Assembly (NCBI GenBank): GCA_945787505.1
Contig: CALZHC010000011.1
Span: 1-37,805 of the forward strand
Source: an uncultured Alistipes sp.
GTDB lineage: Bacteria; Bacteroidota; Bacteroidia; Bacteroidales; UBA932
Reading direction: 5' to 3'
Length of the DNA: 37,805 bases
Shown here in pieces: positions 33,842-37,805 of the stretch. How positions within the stretch are numbered: the stretch's first letter is position 1; each line of letters starts with the position of its first letter. A program made the translations under genes and the position numbers. The notes beneath the pieces were generated by a model that saw only the letters and a program-made list of their open reading frames with translations, did not search any database and was not told the origin of the DNA.

Positions 33842-34678
33842 CTATTTTTGTTTTATGTTCTCTTTCAGAAGTGAGTCCGTCTCGCTCTTTCCGTCAAATG
33901 AGACAACATAAACCCATTTGAGGGATCTGAAGTCCCCGAATAGCTTGATATTCAAATCAAAACTGATCCCATCATTGTTACTTATCTTCTCGATGGTACC
34001 GATGGGATGGTGAGGTGGGTACATTCTGGAGAAACCGCTTGTGGTGACAGTATCACCTAACTCCACATTTGTATGGATGGGTATATCATTAAGGCTCATA
34101 TAGGATGATCTCTTTCCATTCCATGTCAGAGTGCCGAATGTGTTGTTCTTGCTTATTACTGCTCCTACGTGGTTCTCAACATCCAAAAGGGATGAAATCT
34201 TGGAATAATTAGAAGAGGTATTGACAATGTAACCTACTATTCCGTCAGAGGTTATTACACCCATATCCTTTTCTATTCCATCTTTGTACCCCTTGTCAAT
34301 GAGGATGTAATTATGCATATTGTCTGTACTGTTGGAGATTACTTTAGCAGGGATGAACTTATAAGAAGGAAACTCCTCTGCAAGAAGCGTATCTTCCTGC
34401 AGAGAGAGTTCGTCCATCATTTTCTCCATTTTCAGCAGTTTTTCCCTTAACATACTGTTCTCTCTGGCAAGGGCCCTATTGGCACTGCCTAACGAGAAGT
34501 AGTCTGTAACCGATGTACCGGCATCAGAGACAGAGGCAATAAGGGAGTTGAACCCCCGCATTAGTGCAGACTTCTGGATGATACTGTTGTTGTACACCAG
34601 ATAGAGCGACACACCCTCCAACAGTACAAAGAACAGGAAACTTGCACAGACCTTTATGAATGAGCCTGAATCTCTCAT
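33842..34678 (-). CDS. mreC: Rod shape-determining protein MreC
   Basis: 278 residues. A single N-terminal membrane helix (~7-30, FIKVCASFLFFVLLEGVSLYLVY) is followed by a coiled coil (~65-95, SANRALARENSMLREKLLKMEKMMDEL) and the periplasmic beta domain with AKVISNSTDNMHNYILIDKGYKDGIEKDMGVITSDGIVGYI and TSGFSRMYPPHHPIGTI, which are the family's conserved patches. MreC forms periplasmic assemblies that activate PBP2-RodA. Its start overlaps the mreB stop by one base. Confidence 0.95.
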   Translation of the reverse strand: MRDSGSFIKVCASFLFFVLLEGVSLYLVYNNSIIQKSALMRGFNSLIASVSDAGTSVTDYFSLGSANRALARENSMLREKLLKMEKMMDELSLQEDTLLAEEFPSYKFIPAKVISNSTDNMHNYILIDKGYKDGIEKDMGVITSDGIVGYIVNTSSNYSKISSLLDVENHVGAVISKNNTFGTLTWNGKRSSYMSLNDIPIHTNVELGDTVTTSGFSRMYPPHHPIGTIEKISNNDGISFDLNIKLFGDFRSLKWVYVVSFDGKSETDSLLKENIKQK

Positions 34679-35697
34679 TATCTGAGAAGGAAGGGATATT
34701 TTGAGGGAGATTTCAATGCAATGCTCGTTCCCCTTGCTACCGCCCTAAGAGGGTCCTCTGCTACGTGGAAGGGGATATTGATCTTTTCATAGAGCCTCTT
34801 GTCAAGTCCCCTGATTAGAGCACCTCCTCCTGTCAGGAAAATACCGCGGTCTACGATATCTTGATAAAGTTCCGGAGGGGTCTGTTCCAGTACGCTGAGA
34901 ATGGAACTCTCTATTTTAGCAAGGGATTTGTCAAGACAATGTGCCACCTCCTGGCTTGTTACTGCTATCTGTACAGGATGGGCTGTCATGAGATTGGGAC
35001 CCTTTACAATGAAGGGCTCGGGAGTCTCGTCCAACTCAGGTATTGCTGCACCTATTCTGATTTTGATCTCTTCTGAGGTGAGCTCTCCCACTTTGATGTT
35101 GTGCTGTTGCCTCATGTACATCTGGATTTCGGATGTGAAGACATCACCTGCAACTCTGAGGGACTGGTTGGTTACAATACCACCAAGGCTGATCACTGCT
35201 ATCTCGGTAGTACCGCCTCCGATATCGACCACCATATTTCCGGTAGGAGCCTCAACATCCAAGCCTATACCCATAGCGGCTGCCATAGGTTCGTAAATCA
35301 GGTAAATCTCTCTTCCTCCCGCGTGTTCTGATGAATCTCGCACTGCCCTGATTTCTACCTCTGTACTTCCTTTAGGAATACATACAACCATTTTCATGTT
35401 GGGGGTGAAGAATGATCTTTTGTAGTTGATCATTTTAACAAAGCCTCTGATCATCTGCTCAGCAGCGTTGAAGTCTGCAATCACACCATCCCTCAATGGA
35501 CGGATGGTCTTAATGTTGGGGTGGGTCTTTTCGTGCATCAGGCGTGCCTTCTGACCGAATGCTATGGGCTTGCCTGTGGTTTGGTCGATCGCTACGATTG
35601 ACGGCTCATCCACCACTATCTTGCCATCCTGAAGAATGACAGTGTTAGCAGTTCCGAGGTCAATAGCGAGTTCTTGTGTCAAAAATGAAAATGCCAT
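34678..35697 (-). CDS. mreB: Rod shape-determining protein MreB
   Basis: 339 residues, an actin-fold ATPase. Phosphate-binding loops are LAIDLGTANTVIL (residues ~11-23) and MVVDIGGGTTEIAVISLGGI, and the adenosine motif is FLTGGGALIRGLDKRL near the C-terminus. MreB filaments under the inner membrane guide lateral wall synthesis. It follows purH after 9 bases and probably shares its transcript; this arrangement is common in Bacteroidetes. Confidence 0.98.
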   Translation of the reverse strand: MAFSFLTQELAIDLGTANTVILQDGKIVVDEPSIVAIDQTTGKPIAFGQKARLMHEKTHPNIKTIRPLRDGVIADFNAAEQMIRGFVKMINYKRSFFTPNMKMVVCIPKGSTEVEIRAVRDSSEHAGGREIYLIYEPMAAAMGIGLDVEAPTGNMVVDIGGGTTEIAVISLGGIVTNQSLRVAGDVFTSEIQMYMRQQHNIKVGELTSEEIKIRIGAAIPELDETPEPFIVKGPNLMTAHPVQIAVTSQEVAHCLDKSLAKIESSILSVLEQTPPELYQDIVDRGIFLTGGGALIRGLDKRLYEKINIPFHVAEDPLRAVARGTSIALKSPSKYPFLLR

Positions 35698-35706
35698 TTA
35701 TTCCTA

Positions 35707-37233
35707 TTAGTGTTTGAAGTGTCTGAATCCGGTAATTGCCATTGCCATATTGTGCTCGTTGCAGTATGCTACGCTTTCGGCATCTCTGATCGAACCGCCA
35801 GGGTGGACAACCGCCTCAATACCTGCCTTGTCAGCAATCTCAACGCAGTCAGGGAAGGGGAAGAAAGCATCCGATGCCATCACAGCACCTTCGAGACTGA
35901 GGTTGAAGCTGCCCGCCTTTTCTATTGCATGTCTGAGGGCATCCACTCTAGAAGTCTGGCCAACTCCACTGGCAAGCAGACGATTGTCTTTTGCCAGGAC
36001 AATAGCGTTGGACTTTGAATGTTTTACAAGTATATTTGCAAAGAGGAGATCTCTTTTCTGTTCCTGAGTAAGTTTTCTTTCAGTAACCTCCTGAAGATTA
36101 TCTTCGTTCTCTTTCATTGAGTCTCTATCCTGAACAAGGACACCCCCGAGAAGTGTTCTGAATTTTACTGAAGATGGACGGATATTCTCGTTCTTGAGAA
36201 TGATTCGGTTTTTCTTGCTCTTGAGGATTGCGAGTGCTTCTTCGCAGTAATCGGGAGCAATAATAACCTCAAAGAAAAGTTTGTTAATCTGTTCGGCTGT
36301 CTGGGCATCTACAGTGCGATTGGTCGCAATGATACCACCGAATGCTGAAACGGGGTCCGCTTCGAGAGCCCTTTCCCAAGCCTGAAGGAGTGTTGGAGCT
36401 ACAGCGCATCCACAGGCGTTGTTGTGCTTGATGATAGCTACTGCGGTGTCGTCAAAGTCATTGATGAGTTCTACTGCAGCTTCGACATCGAGAAGGTTGT
36501 TGTATGAGAGTTCCTTTCCGTGGAGCTGCTCGGGAAGTGAATTTCCGTTGCCGAAGTAAAAAGCCTTCTGATGGGGATTCTCACCGTATCTGAGGCTCTT
36601 GTGCTCGGTGATTGCTTCATCGAACGCGGGAATCTCTTCAGTCGCGTTGAAGTACTTGAAGATGCGTGTGTCGTAGTATGAGCTTCTGAGGAATGCCTTT
36701 GCTGCGAAATGTCTTCTCTGTGCAAGGGTGGTCTTTCCATCCTGTTCCTTGAGGATTGTGAGGATTTCGCTGTAGCACTCTTTACCGGGGATGATGACCA
36801 CATCGTTGTAGTTCTTGGCTGCTGCTCTGATAAGAGAGATGCCTCCGATATCTATCTTCTCGATTATATCCTCTTCAGATGCTCCTGATGCCACTGTCTG
36901 TTCAAAGGGGTAAAGGTCGACAATGACCAGATCAATGTCGGGGATATTGTGTCTGATGCCCTCTTCGATATCTGAAGGGTTATCTCTTCTACGGAGAATG
37001 CCTCCCATTATCTGTGGCTGGAGAGTCTTTACGCGTCCTCCGAATACAGAAGGGAATCCGGTTATGCTCTCAACAGACTTAACAGGAATGTTATATCGTG
37101 TAAGGTAGTCTTGGGTACCCCCTGTCGAGAGTATCTCCACACCTAATCTAACTAATTCATTAGCAATTTCTAAGATAAGATCTTTGTCGTACACTGAAAT
37201 CAGTGCTCTTTTGATGGTGGCTATCTTCTCCAT
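35707..37233 (-). CDS. purH: Bifunctional AICAR transformylase/IMP cyclohydrolase
   Basis: 508 residues. The N-terminal ~200 residues are the MGS-like IMP cyclohydrolase domain (KRALISVYDKDLILEIANEL, GGRVKTLQPQIMGGILRRRD, DLYPFEQTVASG, EKIDIGGISLIRAAAKNY). The rest is AICAR formyltransferase with SLRYGENPHQKAFYF, the catalytic KHNNACGCAV stretch and the C-terminal ASDAFFPFPDCVEIADKAGIEAVVHPGGSIRD. It performs the last two steps of purine synthesis to IMP. It leads the mreB-rodA operon and is divergent from ispD. Confidence 0.97.
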   Translation of the reverse strand: MEKIATIKRALISVYDKDLILEIANELVRLGVEILSTGGTQDYLTRYNIPVKSVESITGFPSVFGGRVKTLQPQIMGGILRRRDNPSDIEEGIRHNIPDIDLVIVDLYPFEQTVASGASEEDIIEKIDIGGISLIRAAAKNYNDVVIIPGKECYSEILTILKEQDGKTTLAQRRHFAAKAFLRSSYYDTRIFKYFNATEEIPAFDEAITEHKSLRYGENPHQKAFYFGNGNSLPEQLHGKELSYNNLLDVEAAVELINDFDDTAVAIIKHNNACGCAVAPTLLQAWERALEADPVSAFGGIIATNRTVDAQTAEQINKLFFEVIIAPDYCEEALAILKSKKNRIILKNENIRPSSVKFRTLLGGVLVQDRDSMKENEDNLQEVTERKLTQEQKRDLLFANILVKHSKSNAIVLAKDNRLLASGVGQTSRVDALRHAIEKAGSFNLSLEGAVMASDAFFPFPDCVEIADKAGIEAVVHPGGSIRDAESVAYCNEHNMAMAITGFRHFKH

Positions 37234-37273
37234 AAATCAAGATTAACTTTTTTGTTACAAAATATTTTGCCCT

Positions 37274-37312
37274 CAAAAATAGTAATTCTTGACAAAAAAT
37301 AGGCTATTTTTG
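37274..37312. promoter_or_regulatory. Divergent -7 boxes of purH and ispD in an inverted repeat
   Basis: CAAAAATAG (37274-37282) and CTATTTTTG (37304-37312) are perfect inverted repeats 21 bases apart. Each arm contains a TATTTTTG box pointing outward: 37281-37274 toward purH and 37305-37312 toward ispD. Neither has a clear TTG at -33. I see no PurR-type or purine riboswitch element here. Confidence 0.45.
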
Positions 37313-37338
37313 TAAAAAAAAGTAAATCTTTGTTTAAG

Positions 37339-37805
37339 ATGGCAGATCGCAGCAGATATGTTATTATTACTGCTGGTGGGAGTGGAACCAGAATGGGGAC
37401 TTCTCTTCCCAAGCAGATGCTTCCTCTGGCGGGGAAACCAGTCCTTATGAGGACGGTAGAACTTTTTTTGTCACTTCCGTTTGAAGTGAATCTGATACTG
37501 GTGATCAATAAGGAGATCCGTGAGGCGTGGTTGAGGTATTGCAGGGAGAGTGGCTTTGATCGCAATTACTATCTGGTGAACGGCGGTCTTTCCAGATATC
37601 ATTCTGTCAAAAATGCTTTGAAATATCTTCCGGACGGGGCGGTTGTAGCTGTCCACGACGGAGTCCGCCCTCTAGTTACCAGAGATGCTCTTGTCCGGAT
37701 GTTCAAGAGTGCTTTGGATTGTCCTGCCCTTGTTCCCGTCGTGCCTCCGGTCGATTCTTTACGCTGTATCGGTGAGAATGGCTCTTCAGAGGTGGTGGAC
37801 AGATC
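37339..37805 (+). CDS. ispD: 2-C-methyl-D-erythritol 4-phosphate cytidylyltransferase (3' end outside window)
   Basis: 155 complete codons are present, open to the window edge. The start MADRSRYVIITAGGSGTRMG contains the nucleotide-binding GGSGTRMG loop, followed by SLPKQMLPLAGKPVLMRTVE with the conserved Lys. Further family blocks are VNGGLSRYHSVKNALKYLP and VAVHDGVRPLVTRDAL, and VPPVDSLR. IspD makes CDP-methylerythritol from MEP in the non-mevalonate isoprenoid pathway. About two thirds of the usual ~230 residues are visible. It is divergent from purH. Confidence 0.94.
   Translation, partial: MADRSRYVIITAGGSGTRMGTSLPKQMLPLAGKPVLMRTVELFLSLPFEVNLILVINKEIREAWLRYCRESGFDRNYYLVNGGLSRYHSVKNALKYLPDGAVVAVHDGVRPLVTRDALVRMFKSALDCPALVPVVPPVDSLRCIGENGSSEVVDR

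Noticed and set aside
1..37805. CRISPR array, tRNA, rRNA, insertion sequence or prophage
   Set aside because: No spaced repeats, transposase, integrase or RNA gene signatures were found, and intergenic gaps are too short to hold most of them.

Overview
The window is a chromosomal segment from a member of the order Bacteroidales; I cannot place it more precisely. Several signs agree. Nearly every transcription unit carries the Bacteroidetes -7 box TAnnTTTG, in four cases with a TTG 19-21 bases upstream. FeoA is fused to FeoB, and a GH3-family acyl-adenylating enzyme and a BACON-domain lipoprotein are present. The order purH-mreB-mreC-mreD-mrdA-rodA is also typical of the phylum. Base composition looks fairly uniform and I see no phage, insertion sequence, CRISPR array, tRNA or rRNA. 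Coding density is very high: the largest gap is about 260 bases.

Layout. (1) 1-1326 (+): 3' part of a PspC-domain membrane protein, cut by the window edge. (2) 1329-5009 (-): an iron operon, feoAB fusion, then a RIC/hemerythrin-type di-iron protein, then a LuxR-type regulator with a degenerate receiver; the genes overlap. (3) 5135-9031 (-): ribosomal proteins L3-L4-L23-L2-S19-L22-S3, a cut-down S10 operon lacking S10 before L3 and L16/L29/S17 after S3. (4) 9167-13144 (+): an Uup-like ABC-F ATPase and RNase R. (5) 13145-13406: an intergenic block with a strongly palindromic element and a bidirectional terminator. (6) 13407-16720 (-): an operon of XTP/dITP pyrophosphatase, RecO, a GH3-family enzyme and ferritin. 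(7) 16811-18484 (+): an exported caspase-like protease. (8) 18553-23922 (-): MiaA, an ATP-grasp ligase, an exported C1 (bleomycin hydrolase-like) peptidase and an M3 lipoprotein peptidase. (9) 23987-29935 (-): glycine decarboxylase GcvP, a BACON lipoprotein and a secreted M6 metalloprotease. (10) 30001-37233 (-): PurH and the rod-shape/elongasome set MreB, MreC, MreD, PBP2, RodA. (11) 37339-37805 (+): 5' part of IspD, cut by the window edge.

How the parts work together. The feo operon couples ferrous iron import with an iron-center repair protein, and ferritin elsewhere in the window stores iron. The ribosomal, Uup and RNase R block serves translation and RNA turnover. The mre-mrdA-rodA block builds the lateral cell wall. 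Four exported peptidases (C14-like, M3, C1B, M6) suggest extensive periplasmic or surface protein degradation. No gene looks like a wholly unknown system. The least expected items are the truncated ribosomal operon, the palindromic element behind rnr, the terminator lying inside a convergent coding region, the repeated terminator stem, and the M6 protease/BACON lipoprotein pair.
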